DNA of 64,000 nucleotides from Thermodesulfobacteriota bacterium (GTDB lineage: Bacteria; Desulfobacterota_D; UBA1144; Nemesobacterales; UBA2774), in NCBI GenBank assembly GCA_040754335.1, contig JBFMCV010000003.1:297356-361355 (forward strand), given 5' to 3'. Under the pieces are notes generated by a model. The model saw nothing but the letters and a program-made list of their open reading frames with translations, was not told where the DNA came from and made no database searches. Both the position numbers and the translations under genes were made by a program. Shown here piece by piece: positions 8,804 to 17,233 of the stretch (position 1 is the stretch's first letter; every line of letters begins with the position of its first letter).

Positions 8804-9640
8804 TTACGCCGTTACTTTTCTTCTTCTGAGAGCGGCGAACAATCCGAAGATACCGAGTATCCCGGCCATGGCTATGAGCCCCCACTCAGATAGTGTAGGT
8901 ATAGGACGTGAAATGGAATCAGAACCGCCGGTGCACTGATTGAATGCTCTGTTAACCACTTCGTACCATGCCAGTATTTGATCCGGCGTGTTCGGTGCGC
9001 CTTCCAGGCAGCAATAGTCCCAGCCTATAGCGTTTACAATACCTTCGCCGAATCCGGCAGTAAACAAAGCCACGCCCGTAGGTCCGCTATAAATCACAGT
9101 ACCAGGAGTGTTGCTGTAGGCGGATGTCAAGTCAGCCGCAACCAGGTTTGACGGACCGCCTTCGAAAAGAGTGCCCACTGCACCCGACTGAATAGCGAAC
9201 GTATCTACCACATCTTGAACGTCCGTAACACTCACACCATAGCCGAATGAATTATTGAGAAATTCATCCTCGCCCTGGGCGTGACTGCCTGTGACTATAA
9301 CGCATCCTCCGCCGCTGACGTACTGATTGAATAATGCGTAAGACTCAGGTGACAAGGATTGAATACTCTCCGATACCACAATCGCATCGAATGAGCCGAA
9401 ATCCCCATTGAATACATTTTCGACGTTGCCATCCGTAAGGGTAAGGGAGGTTATTTCATTCTTACCCCTCGCTGCAAGGTACTGGAGTGTGCTGGGAAAC
9501 GTGCCGAATTCAAAATTCGGAGTACCCCAGAAATCGACATCATGGCTCGTCCCGAATTTTATGAAATCAAGGGCATAGGACGAGCTTGATATGCTCAATA
9601 AAAGAAAAAACAGATAGACAGCCGGATTTAATCTTTTCAT
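8804..9640 (-). CDS. IPTL-CTERM-anchored exported protein (278 aa)
   Basis: A signal peptide (PAVYLFFLLLSISSSSYA) leads a mature region with an FGTSHDVDFWGTPNF start, then VVSESIQSLSPESYALFNQYVSGGGCVIVTG, which looks like a ThuA/GATase-like Rossmann half (a strand, then a Gly-rich GGGCVIVTG turn). The C-terminus is diagnostic: PIPTLSEWGLIAMAG, a hydrophobic segment, and RRRK at the end. This is the IPTL-CTERM sorting signal, known to be processed by an exosortase-like system in Gram-negative bacteria. ATG 9640 is preferred because GGAGG lies six bases upstream; earlier ATGs overlap the ribosome site. The sorting enzyme is not in this window. Confidence 0.8.
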   Translation of the reverse strand: MKRLNPAVYLFFLLLSISSSSYALDFIKFGTSHDVDFWGTPNFEFGTFPSTLQYLAARGKNEITSLTLTDGNVENVFNGDFGSFDAIVVSESIQSLSPESYALFNQYVSGGGCVIVTGSHAQGEDEFLNNSFGYGVSVTDVQDVVDTFAIQSGAVGTLFEGGPSNLVAADLTSAYSNTPGTVIYSGPTGVALFTAGFGEGIVNAIGWDYCCLEGAPNTPDQILAWYEVVNRAFNQCTGGSDSISRPIPTLSEWGLIAMAGILGIFGLFAALRRRKVTA

Positions 9641-9685
9641 GTCCATCCTCCTCAAAGAATTATTCTAATCTGTCGAAATTAATAT

Positions 9686-9716
9686 ACTTTGTCTAATTCC
9701 GAACAGGAGACAAAGT
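9686..9716. promoter_or_regulatory. Perfect 9-bp inverted repeat upstream of the IPTL-CTERM gene
   Basis: ACTTTGTCT and AGACAAAGT are separated by 13 bases between the Hint-protein stop (9749) and the IPTL-CTERM start (9640). No T-tract follows on either strand, so an operator or an mRNA hairpin in the leader is more likely than a terminator. Confidence 0.5.
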
Positions 9717-9748
9717 GATCCCTTACTTCAACTTTAGAAAGGAACGTC

Positions 9749-10378
9749 TCAATCCCTGTTTAGTACGTGAACAGGCTGCTCTATGCGTTTAAAAATCTTG
9801 CCGATATTATAACCGGAATCCGGGGACAGGGTGCTCGCGAGCAAGACACCGTTCGCCCAGTAGAAACCCGTCTCTCCGGCCGGCAGCAGATCATATACGA
9901 AACTGCCGCGGTACCGGACATGCTCTATCGATACGATCGTCGAGCCGTCCAACATATCGCCCGGACATAAATCCGCAATTCTGCCGTATTCCGCAGTCGG
10001 ATGAGTTGCTGATACTATAAGCTCCCTGCCGTCACTTAAAACCAGGCGGCGGAGATCATAACCTTCCGCTCCCGATAATTTCATTACAAGCTCGACGGGC
10101 TCTATCACCTTGTTACCGGCCATATCCAAAGTAAATACGACCATTCCCGTTCTCAATTCGGACACGGGTATATTGCCTTCGGGGGCGGAGATCAATGTAT
10201 CGTATGTGAGGCAATTTGAAGGAAGATTACTCTGGGCATTGGCCGTAGTAAGGTTCAGTTTTTGGTTAAGCATCATGACAGATAAAACAGTCGGTATGAT
10301 AAACGCGCCCTTTGTAACCTTCTCCAGGAACTCTCGTCTATCCGGGTTAACGTTGTCCAAAAAATTCTTTTCACTCAT
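9749..10378 (-). CDS. Tat-leader protein with a stand-alone Hint (hedgehog/intein) domain (209 aa)
   Basis: Start chosen at ATG 10378 (MSEKNFLDN), eight bases after GGAGG; a longer frame to 10483 has no such site. Residues 12-37 (PDRREFLEKV then a hydrophobic stretch to MML) look like a twin-arginine leader; the same DRREFL block opens the haloperoxidase at 4322. After TTANAQSNLPSN comes C56 in CLTYDTLI, the typical first residue and block A of a Hint domain. Block B is SATHPT (T125, H126) and the end is FYWANGVLLAS (N176), where the usual His before Asn is Ala. Hint domains cut or splice their own chain through a thioester at the Cys. Only about 30 residues follow N176, so there is no obvious C-extein. 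Confidence 0.75.
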   Translation of the reverse strand: MSEKNFLDNVNPDRREFLEKVTKGAFIIPTVLSVMMLNQKLNLTTANAQSNLPSNCLTYDTLISAPEGNIPVSELRTGMVVFTLDMAGNKVIEPVELVMKLSGAEGYDLRRLVLSDGRELIVSATHPTAEYGRIADLCPGDMLDGSTIVSIEHVRYRGSFVYDLLPAGETGFYWANGVLLASTLSPDSGYNIGKIFKRIEQPVHVLNRD

Positions 10379-10424
10379 GGAACTATCCTCCGCGGCATGT
10401 GAATTTAAGGAATATCTGTTTCTC

Positions 10425-10453
10425 ATTATATCACGCCCGTTTTCTCCCGCAAA
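10425..10453 (-). promoter_or_regulatory. Extended -10 promoter for the Hint-domain gene
   Basis: On the minus strand TGATATAAT (TGn plus consensus -10) occupies 10433-10425, with a weak -35 TTTGCG 17 bases upstream at 10453-10448. Transcription would begin near 10418, giving a leader of about 40 bases with a good ribosome site. Confidence 0.5.
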
Positions 10454-10565
10454 GAGCTGATTCCGGCTGCCAGCTTGCCTCAAGACACAAGGCTTGAGAA
10501 AGCTGTGCCAATGTCCTTTACGGGATTACCGCGATAAGCAAGGACTCGAGCATCCCGTAAATTTC

Positions 10566-10649
10566 TGGGCAGGGAGGGAGTCGAACCCTCACGAGCGTGA
10601 GCCCAACGACTTTTGAGGCCGTCGCGTCTGCCGGTTCCGCCACCTGCCC
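10566..10649 (-). tRNA. tRNA-Leu (anticodon CAA)
   Basis: Read on the minus strand, a perfect acceptor stem GGGCAGG/CCTGCCC, D-arm with TGGCGGAA...GGCAGACGC, anticodon stem ACGGC/GTCGT around the loop CTCAAAA (anticodon CAA), a long class II variable arm and T-arm GAGGG-TTCGACT-CCCTC. The discriminator is A and no CCA is encoded, so the CCA end must be added (a CCA-adding enzyme starts at 63451). Confidence 0.95.
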
Positions 10650-10771
10650 TGTTGAACAGGAACATTATTATTCTCTGCATTGTATAAAGAATCAATAGTA
10701 TTTCCGGAATTTGACCGCTCGTATATCGAAATCCGTTTATCAGATTAACGATCCGCCCTCTCTCAATGCAG

Positions 10772-10799
10772 TTGACATCAGATGCTCTTCATGTAACAT
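10772..10799 (+). promoter_or_regulatory. Sigma-70 promoter for aroF
   Basis: A consensus -35 TTGACA at 10772 and TAACAT at 10794, spaced by 16 bases. The predicted start near 10806 gives a short leader before GGAGGAG and ATG 10854. Confidence 0.5.
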
Positions 10800-10853
10800 A
10801 ACGTTTTCATTTGATAATATCTTGCTTTTGAATAAGCGGAGGAGAATTTCACA

Positions 10854-11873
10854 ATGATAGTAGTAATGAAAAGCGGCGCTTCAAAGGAGCAGATTCAGAA
10901 AGCGATATCCACGCTCGACGAGCTCGGATATAAAGCGCACCTGATCGAAGGGGTTTTAAGGACCGTCATAGGAGCGGTCGGGGACGAGAGAGGCAAGCCG
11001 CAGGACGTAGAAGCACTGAGCGTTCTCGAAGGGGTCGAGAAAGTCGTCCCGATACTCCAGCCCTACAAGCTCGCGAGCCGCGATTTCAAGCCGGAAGATA
11101 CGCATTTCAAAATAGGGAACGTGCTGGTCGGGAGCAACAACATTCCCGTGATCGCCGGACCGTGCTCCGTTGAGAGCGAAGAGCAGATAATGGAAATAGC
11201 GAAGGCGGTAAAAGCGTCGGGCGCGAGCATGCTGAGGGGAGGCGCGTACAAGCCGAGGACCTCGCCTTATACCTTTCAGGGGATGGGCGTAGAGGGACTG
11301 AAGCTCCTGGCGAAAGCGAGGAAGCTCACAGGACTCCCTATCGTAACCGAGATCCTCGACCCGCACGACCTGGACGCTGTCGTCGAATACGCGGACGTCC
11401 TGCAGATAGGCGCGAGAAACTCCCAGAACTACGCGCTCCTGAAACAGGTGGGGAAATCGAAAAAGCCTGTGCTCCTGAAGAGGGGCATGGCGACTACTAT
11501 CATGGAATTCCTGATGTGCGCTGAATATATCCTCTCGGAAGGCAACGAAAACGTCATCCTGTGCGAGAGGGGTATCAGGACGTTCGAGACGGCGACCAGA
11601 AACACCTTCGACCTCAACGCGATACCTGTGCTCAAGGAAAAGACTCACCTCCCGATATTCGCTGACCCCAGCCACGGCACGGGTTACTGGCAGTACGTCA
11701 CGCCGATGGCGCTCGCGGCCATCGCTGCCGGGGCGGACGGGCTGATCATAGAGGTCCATAACAATCCTGAGGTCGCTATCAGTGACGGGGGCCAGTCGCT
11801 CAAGCCCGCGAAGTTCGCTGCATTAATGGAAAAGGCGGCGCCCGTCGCCCGCGCTGTGGGAAGGGAGATATAG
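10854..11873 (+). CDS. aroF: 3-deoxy-7-phosphoheptulonate synthase (DAHP synthase), 339 aa
   Basis: Condenses phosphoenolpyruvate with erythrose-4-phosphate, the first step of aromatic amino-acid synthesis, in the cytoplasm. Residues 1-70 form the ferredoxin-like (ACT-like) N-terminal domain found in the Thermotoga/Bacillus type of DAHP synthase, which carries feedback control by aromatic amino acids. The barrel follows with [28 protein letters not shown] and the end block [17 protein letters not shown]. The length is normal for this type. ATG 10854 has GGAGGAG upstream. It stands alone, convergent with purN. Confidence 0.95.
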   Translation: MIVVMKSGASKEQIQKAISTLDELGYKAHLIEGVLRTVIGAVGDERGKPQDVEALSVLEGVEKVVPILQPYKLASRDFKPEDTHFKIGNVLVGSNNIPVIAGPCSVESEEQIMEIAKAVKASGASMLRGGAYKPRTSPYTFQGMGVEGLKLLAKARKLTGLPIVTEILDPHDLDAVVEYADVLQIGARNSQNYALLKQVGKSKKPVLLKRGMATTIMEFLMCAEYILSEGNENVILCERGIRTFETATRNTFDLNAIPVLKEKTHLPIFADPSHGTGYWQYVTPMALAAIAAGADGLIIEVHNNPEVAISDGGQSLKPAKFAALMEKAAPVARAVGREI

Positions 11874-11889
11874 CTCAGGTTTGTAGGTT

Positions 11890-12492
11890 TTAGGTTTTTA
11901 TAAGAACCCTCTTGCCTTCCACCCTTATTTTATCTTCGGCTACGAGTCTTATCGCTTCGGGATAGAGCTTGTGCTCTTCCCCGTGCAATCGTTCGAGAAG
12001 GCTCTCCTCCGTATCGTCATCGAGCACAGGCACGACCGATTGCAGTATTATGGGGCCCGTATCCACGCCCTCGTCAACGAAATGAACCGTGACCCCAGTG
12101 TATTTCACGCCCGCCTCGAGCGCCTGCCTCGCGGCGTTGATACCCGGAAAGGAGGGGAGAAGTGCAGGATGTATGTTGACGATCCGGTTCTTATACGCCT
12201 TCACGAACAGAGGTGAGAGTATCCTCATGAACCCGGCGAGGGCTATCAGGTCAGCCCCGTAGGGCTCGATGACATTCAGAACTTGAGCGTCGTATTCTTC
12301 CCGGCTGCCGTATCTCTTATTATCGAGCACCTCGCATGGTATCCCGTGTTTTCGCGCACGCTCGATGGCATATGCATCGGGATTGTTGCTGAAAACGAGG
12401 GCGATATCCAGTGACGGGATACTGGCGTCGATAATCGCCTGGAGGTTCGTGCCCGTTCCCGATACGAATACCGCGAGTCTTGTCTTTTTCAA
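11890..12492 (-). CDS. purN: Phosphoribosylglycinamide formyltransferase (200 aa)
   Basis: Transfers a formyl group from 10-formyl-THF to GAR, step 3 of purine synthesis. Motifs: VFVSGTGTNLQAI near the N-terminus (phosphate loop), NIHPALLPSFPG with the catalytic Asn and His, and TVHFVDEGVDTGPII with the catalytic Asp. The frame stays open to 12561, but that extension has no family match. I place the start at TTG 12492, about 10 bases after AAGGGG, which begins directly before LKKTRLAVFVSG. It is downstream of a solitary 5S rRNA gene on the same strand. Confidence 0.9.
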   Translation of the reverse strand: MKKTRLAVFVSGTGTNLQAIIDASIPSLDIALVFSNNPDAYAIERARKHGIPCEVLDNKRYGSREEYDAQVLNVIEPYGADLIALAGFMRILSPLFVKAYKNRIVNIHPALLPSFPGINAARQALEAGVKYTGVTVHFVDEGVDTGPIILQSVVPVLDDDTEESLLERLHGEEHKLYPEAIRLVAEDKIRVEGKRVLIKT

Positions 12493-12623
12493 GTGCGATT
12501 GCCCCTTTAGACGCAAATACCGAAACGAGGAAAATAGTACACAAAGGGCCGTCAAAAACAATTAACTATAAACGGAGAAACTACATGGAGTTGATTTTAC
12601 AGGCGGGCCGGAACCGAAATGGC

Positions 12624-12632
12624 AAAAAAAAA
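12624..12632 (-). terminator. T-tract directly after the 5S rRNA gene
   Basis: On the minus strand nine T residues follow three bases after the 5S 3' end. Together with the closing helix of the 5S this can end the transcript before purN. Confidence 0.55.
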
Positions 12633-12635
12633 GAA

Positions 12636-12753
12636 CCAAGGCAGCTTCCTACTTTCCCACCCCCGTACAGGAGCAGTATCATCGGCCTCGAAGAGCTTAA
12701 CTTCCGGGTTCGGAATGGGACCGGGTGTGACCTCTTCAGAATTACCACCTAGA
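12636..12753 (-). rRNA. rrf: 5S ribosomal RNA (solitary copy)
   Basis: Read on the minus strand it contains the 5S signature CCCATTCCGAACCCGGAAG, then TTAAGC and GCCGATGATACTGC. The two ends (TCTAGGTGGT and GCTGCCTTGG) pair into helix I with one mismatch, giving 118 bases. No 16S or 23S gene lies on either side: purN follows and a tyrosine recombinase precedes on the other strand. A promoter directly upstream and a T-tract directly downstream suggest an independent transcription unit. Confidence 0.93.
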
Positions 12754-12759
12754 TTCTGC

Positions 12760-12792
12760 ATTATAAATTACACAAGATTCTGGGCGTGTCAA
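12760..12792 (-). promoter_or_regulatory. Promoter of the solitary 5S rRNA gene
   Basis: On the minus strand a perfect TATAAT (12765-12760) ends seven bases before the predicted 5S 5' end, and a perfect TTGACA lies at 12792-12787. The spacer of 21 is too long for both to act together; TTGACA with TAATTT (12770-12765) gives 16. Either way the region points at the 5S start. Confidence 0.6.
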
Positions 12793-12821
12793 GGGGGGCG
12801 GGTTGAATACGGACAGTAAAA

Positions 12822-13700
12822 ATGATTAAATTCTCCTTGATGGACGAATTAATAAAAGGGTTTACGGATTCGCTCAACAGGAGGGAGACCACGAAGGAGA
12901 CCTACAGGAAAGCCCTCCGGGAGTATTCGAAATGGCTGGGCGGCACCTCGCCCGCGGTGCTGACCCCTGAGGACATACAGCGCTATAAAGATTACATTCT
13001 GTCGAAGGAGCTGTCGTCCACGTCCATGTCGGCGTACCTGACCGCCGTAAGAAGGTTCTACGATTACATGGTCGCGACCGGGAGAGTAAAGGAAAACCCG
13101 GCCAGGAAGGTCAGGGGCGCCCCCCGCCCGCGAAGACACCTGACGGACCCGATCTCGCGGCGGGACGTCGCCAGGCTCGTTAGCGCGGTCGATACGTCGA
13201 CGCCCCTCGGGCTGAGAGACGAGGCGATACTCAGTCTAATGGTAAGAGCCGGGCTGAGCGAGATAGAGATCGTGAGGCTTAACCTCGGGGACTTGAAATC
13301 GAAAGCGGGCAGCAAGGTGATTTACGTCCAGGGGAAAAGCAAGGACAGAAAGGACGAGTACGTGACGCTCACGCCCGCACTCGAAGAAACGCTCATGAGG
13401 TATATCGACGAACGAGGGGAATCGGCTCCCGACGAGCCGCTGTTCTGGGGTGTGGGCAACAGGGCGGTGAGGGAGAGGATCTCGACGCGCGGTCTCCGGG
13501 CTCGGATAGACCACTATTTCGAAAGCGCGGGGATCAAAAAAAAGGGTATAAAGCCCGCTAGCCTGAGACACACGGCCGCAATGCTCGCCATAGAAGAAGG
13601 CGCCACGGTCTCCGAGATACAGCGCATGCTGAGGCTCAAGACTACGGAATCGGCGCTTCAATATTTCGAGGAAGCGAAAGAGTTGATGAGGAAGTTATAG
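12822..13700 (+). CDS. XerC/D-like tyrosine recombinase homologue with lost catalytic residues (292 aa)
   Basis: The N-terminal SAM-like core-binding domain (about 8-95: TKETYRKALREYSKWL, SSTSMSAYLTAVRRFYDYM) and the C-terminal phage-integrase fold (110-292) are both present and of normal length. In the active site, GLSEIEIVRL at 144-153 replaces the usual GLRISE pattern, so the first catalytic Arg is S146. K172 is kept. The HxxR box reads ASLRH, so His is A246 while R249 remains. The next His/Trp position is L272 and the nucleophile Y281 is kept. Known Xer enzymes need the missing residues, so this protein may bind DNA without recombining it, or act only with a partner. It starts 69 bases from the 5S gene. 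Confidence 0.8.
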   Translation: MIKFSLMDELIKGFTDSLNRRETTKETYRKALREYSKWLGGTSPAVLTPEDIQRYKDYILSKELSSTSMSAYLTAVRRFYDYMVATGRVKENPARKVRGAPRPRRHLTDPISRRDVARLVSAVDTSTPLGLRDEAILSLMVRAGLSEIEIVRLNLGDLKSKAGSKVIYVQGKSKDRKDEYVTLTPALEETLMRYIDERGESAPDEPLFWGVGNRAVRERISTRGLRARIDHYFESAGIKKKGIKPASLRHTAAMLAIEEGATVSEIQRMLRLKTTESALQYFEEAKELMRKL

Positions 13701-13748
13701 AAAGTAATGATGCCGGCGTTCTTGCTGAGTGAAGAAAACCCTCTCCGG

Positions 13749-15338
13749 TTACGCCTTCTCCAGATAGCTCTTTATCGGATAGACCCGCCCCGCCCTTTTC
13801 AGCTTCTTTATCGCCTTTACCTCGATCTGCCTTATCCTCTCGCGGGTTACCTTGAATTCGTGCCCTACTTCTTCGAGCGTATGCTCCTTCTCGTCGTCTA
13901 TCCCGAACCTGAGCCGCACGATGCTTTCTTCTCTCGTATTCAGCACGGACGAGAGCGCGTTGTTTATTATCTCCTTGAGCTCGCTCATCTCGAGCACCTT
14001 GACGGGCGAGGTGGTATTCGAGTCCTCTATGAGGTCGACGAGCTTGCTGTCCTCCTCATCGCCGATCGGTGTTTCGAGGGAGATCGGGTCCTTCGAGATC
14101 TTGAGAACACGGGCGACCTTGTCCGACTGCATACCGACCTTGTCGGCTATCTCTTCGGGCAGCGGCTCGCGCCCGAGCTCCTGGACGAGAAGCCTCGAGG
14201 TCCTGACGATCCTGTTAATGGTCTCGGTCATATGCACGGGTATCCTGATGATCCTCGACTGGTCGGCAAGTGCTCTCGTTATCGCCTGTCTTATCCACCA
14301 GGTCGCATAGGTTGAAAATTTATAACCCCTGTTGTATTCGAATTTCTCGACCGCCCTCATAAGCCCCATATTGCCTTCCTGAATGAGGTCGAGGAACGGG
14401 AGACCCCGGTTTATATACCGCCTGGCGATGCTGACCACGAGGCGGAGATTGGACTCAATGAGCTTCCTCCTCGCCCTGTGAGTCATCTGCTCGCCGAATT
14501 CTATCCTGCTGAGCGATTTCTTGAGCAGGCCGGCATCGGTATCCGGATCGGCGAAAAGCTCTTCCGTGCTCCCTTTCTGGGCTTTCCTGGAATTAGGCTG
14601 AGGGGATTTTTTCCTGCTCTTGAGGGATTCGAGCTCGCGCCTCTTTTTTTCGAGCCTCTCGATATGGTCCCTAGCGACGGAGAGCATCCTGTCCATCTGG
14701 GCGCCATTCAGATTGATATCTTCGAGGTAGACGAGCATCCTGCCGTTGTTCTTTTTTATTTTCTCGAGGAGGATTTTCTTTTTCCTGAGCGAGGCCGAGC
14801 CGAGCTCCTTCTTCGCCTGACCGTTGTCTTCGTACAATTTATTTAAGGCGATTAATGAATTCCTTATTCCGAGCTGGACTTCCTCCTCCGCGGAATTGTC
14901 GGCATCGTCGAGCGCGTTCGTGATGTCCCTTACGTTCAGGCTCCCTTTCTGGATCTCGTCGCCGAGCCTTATTATCTCCCTCAGCATGAGGGAAGACCCG
15001 AGAATCGCTTTGGCGACGATCCTCTTTCCTGTCTCGATCTCCTTCGCTATTCTTATTTCCTGCTCCCTCGTAAGCAGCGAATGGTCCGCTATTTCGTGGA
15101 GATAGAACCTGATAAGGTCGTATTCGTTGGCGTTCTCCCTGGCGTCATTCAGATTGAAACCGTATTTTACCGTGCTTTCCTGGACCTCCTCTTCTGCGAA
15201 CTCGGCGTCGTCCGGCTCTTCGGCGAAAACGCCTTCATCGTCAAGCTTGTCGTCTTCAAGCGATTCGACAATTGGACCGGAGACCCCTTCGTCATCAACT
15301 ATTTTCATATGAAAACCGTCTTTTTTCTTGTTTCGCAT
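13749..15338 (-). CDS. rpoD: RNA polymerase primary sigma factor RpoD (529 aa)
   Basis: Directs RNA polymerase to housekeeping promoters. After an acidic N-terminal stretch (about 15-55) comes region 1.2 ([21 protein letters not shown]), a non-conserved insert with coiled, basic segments, region 2 near 290-360 ([29 protein letters not shown] with neighbouring sequence), region 3 and the region 4 helix-turn-helix near 486-515 ([20 protein letters not shown]). The Pfam-type region 1.1 is not evident. ATG 15338 has AGAGG eight bases upstream. It follows dnaG by 18 bases in the classic macromolecular-synthesis operon. Confidence 0.97.
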   Translation of the reverse strand: MRNKKKDGFHMKIVDDEGVSGPIVESLEDDKLDDEGVFAEEPDDAEFAEEEVQESTVKYGFNLNDARENANEYDLIRFYLHEIADHSLLTREQEIRIAKEIETGKRIVAKAILGSSLMLREIIRLGDEIQKGSLNVRDITNALDDADNSAEEEVQLGIRNSLIALNKLYEDNGQAKKELGSASLRKKKILLEKIKKNNGRMLVYLEDINLNGAQMDRMLSVARDHIERLEKKRRELESLKSRKKSPQPNSRKAQKGSTEELFADPDTDAGLLKKSLSRIEFGEQMTHRARRKLIESNLRLVVSIARRYINRGLPFLDLIQEGNMGLMRAVEKFEYNRGYKFSTYATWWIRQAITRALADQSRIIRIPVHMTETINRIVRTSRLLVQELGREPLPEEIADKVGMQSDKVARVLKISKDPISLETPIGDEEDSKLVDLIEDSNTTSPVKVLEMSELKEIINNALSSVLNTREESIVRLRFGIDDEKEHTLEEVGHEFKVTRERIRQIEVKAIKKLKRAGRVYPIKSYLEKA

Positions 15339-15356
15339 GGGGTTTTCCTCTTCCGG

Positions 15357-17096
15357 TTATTTTTGTTTCATTAAATCCGTGTATTCAGTCAATAGCCGCT
15401 TTTCAAGCTCTGCATCCTTATTCTTCACGGCATCGCTTATGCCGAGTCTGAGCGATTTTAATCTTTCATCGAGCTTGACGAGTTTTAATTTTCTGATACA
15501 GCTCGTTATCATCTTACCGGCGGTATCCCTGTCGGAAACACCTGAAGAAGACATCAGGGCCTCGGAAATCAACCCCTGCGCAGCGTTGCCCTGGAACGAA
15601 AGGAGAAGCGTGGACACGTCGTAAACTCCGTTGTTAATAATTTCCTCTAAAATGGACCTCACATCCTGATTGGTAACAAACGCGGCCCAGTCCTCTTCCG
15701 CGATAACCCCGGATAGCTCCGGGAACGTGATGAGGATATTGAGGAGCAGCTTTTCATGGTTGTTATGCTGCCTAACGGCTCTCACGCCGCCCGTCTTCCC
15801 CTGCCCCTTTCCAAGCCTGACCAGCGACAATACCTCGTTTTCCCTGAGCCCGAGCTTTTCGGCTGTCTTTCTTATATAACTGCTTCTGAGTATCGGGTCA
15901 TTAACTTTTACAAGCACATCCGATATTTCTTTCACGCCGCTGTTTAAGGTTATCTCCCCTTTCCTGTATTCACCCACGGTATTTTCAATATAAAAATCGA
16001 GTAAGGTCGGCGATTCGTCTATCAGCTTGTTAAACTCATTCTTACCCTTGCGCGCGAGGAAAGAATCGGGATCGTCGCCCTCCGGAAGAATGACCACGCT
16101 CGGGAGAAGTCCTTCCTCGAGGAATATGTCGAGCGACCTGACCGCAGCTTTGATGCCTGACTCGTCTCCGTCAAAAACTACCACTATCCTGTCGGTGTAG
16201 CGCCTGAGCATAACCACGTGGTCCCTCGTGAGTGAGGTCCCCAGCGTAGCGACCGCATTTTTAATACCGGCCGAGAATAGAGAGAGGAAGTCCGTATACC
16301 CCTCGACGATGATCGCCCTTTTATTTTTTCTTATGTGGTCTTTCGACCTGTCGAGGCCGTAGAAGTTTTTTCTCTTATGATAGATATCGGATTCCGGGGA
16401 ATTGATATATTTAGGCTCGTCGCTTTCCACTATCCTCCTTCCTCCGAACCCGATTACCTTGCCCTCTACGTTGCAGATCGGGAAAATAATCCTGTTCCGG
16501 AACCTGTCGTAATAACCGTCGCCGCCCTGCTTCTTGACGATGAGCCCCGCCTTTTCGGCAAGGGGGAGGGGTATCTTATGCTTCTTCAAAAATTTCACGA
16601 GCGCATCCCAGCCGTCAGGCGCATAGCCGAGCCTGAATTCCTCGACGACATGAGACGGTATGTTTCTTTTTTCGAGATATTCTCTCGCAGCGCCGCCCTT
16701 CCGGCTTTCCAAGAGAGCCCGATGATAAAAGCCAGCGACCGCGGAGTTGATTTTTAAGAGAGTGCCCGTCCGGGAGGCGCCTTTAACGGGAGGAGCGCTT
16801 TTTTCGATTGCGATATTCGCGCGCTTGGCGAGGTCTGAAACCGCCTCTGGAAACGTGAGGCCGTTATACCTCATGTAAAACCCTAATATGTCGCCGCCGG
16901 CGCCGCAGCTGAAACAATGGAACAGGCCTTTTTCCTCGTCAACGTGCATCGACGGATTGTGATCGTCGTGAAAGGGACAAAGCGCCACGTAACCCTTCCC
17001 GGTTTTTCTAATAGATGTGTAACCTTCAATGAGGTTAATAATACTCAACCTCCTCTTTATTTCTTTAACGAGGAAATCATTGTTAAAATTTACCAT
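15357..17096 (-). CDS. dnaG: DNA primase (579 aa)
   Basis: Makes RNA primers for chromosome replication. The CHC2 zinc finger uses C40, H43, C61 and C64 (CPFHDDHNPSMH and HCFSCGAGGD). The RNA-polymerase core includes YAPDGWDALVKFL and GFGGRRI, and the Toprim fold near 258-335 carries IIVEGYTDFLSL and VVVFDGDESG. The C-terminal third (about 420-579) is the DnaB-interacting domain, less conserved. The length is normal. No clear ribosome site precedes ATG 17096. It is second in rpsU-dnaG-rpoD. Confidence 0.96.
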   Translation of the reverse strand: MVNFNNDFLVKEIKRRLSIINLIEGYTSIRKTGKGYVALCPFHDDHNPSMHVDEEKGLFHCFSCGAGGDILGFYMRYNGLTFPEAVSDLAKRANIAIEKSAPPVKGASRTGTLLKINSAVAGFYHRALLESRKGGAAREYLEKRNIPSHVVEEFRLGYAPDGWDALVKFLKKHKIPLPLAEKAGLIVKKQGGDGYYDRFRNRIIFPICNVEGKVIGFGGRRIVESDEPKYINSPESDIYHKRKNFYGLDRSKDHIRKNKRAIIVEGYTDFLSLFSAGIKNAVATLGTSLTRDHVVMLRRYTDRIVVVFDGDESGIKAAVRSLDIFLEEGLLPSVVILPEGDDPDSFLARKGKNEFNKLIDESPTLLDFYIENTVGEYRKGEITLNSGVKEISDVLVKVNDPILRSSYIRKTAEKLGLRENEVLSLVRLGKGQGKTGGVRAVRQHNNHEKLLLNILITFPELSGVIAEEDWAAFVTNQDVRSILEEIINNGVYDVSTLLLSFQGNAAQGLISEALMSSSGVSDRDTAGKMITSCIRKLKLVKLDERLKSLRLGISDAVKNKDAELEKRLLTEYTDLMKQK

Positions 17097-17233
17097 CTAT
17101 CAGTAATTCAAATTTTAAAGTGAAACTCGGATTCTCAAAAGAAAGGGCTCCGACCCTGGAACCACGGAATATAGAATACAAAGTAGTGTCCCCCCTACCG
17201 GTATCAATATACGATATGTATTTCTATAAAGAG

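Noticed and set aside
9686-9716. Intrinsic terminator for the Hint gene
   Set aside because: The stem is AT-rich and no T-tract follows the 3' arm on the minus strand.
10480-10695. Minus-strand ORF of 71 codons
   Set aside because: It runs straight through the tRNA-Leu gene.
10956-11759. Long minus-strand frame (267 codons) opposite aroF
   Set aside because: Antisense shadow of a certain gene; arginine/valine-rich translation typical of reversed GC-rich coding DNA.
12480-12819. Two plus-strand ORFs of 66-90 codons
   Set aside because: They lie antisense to the 5S rRNA gene and the front of purN.
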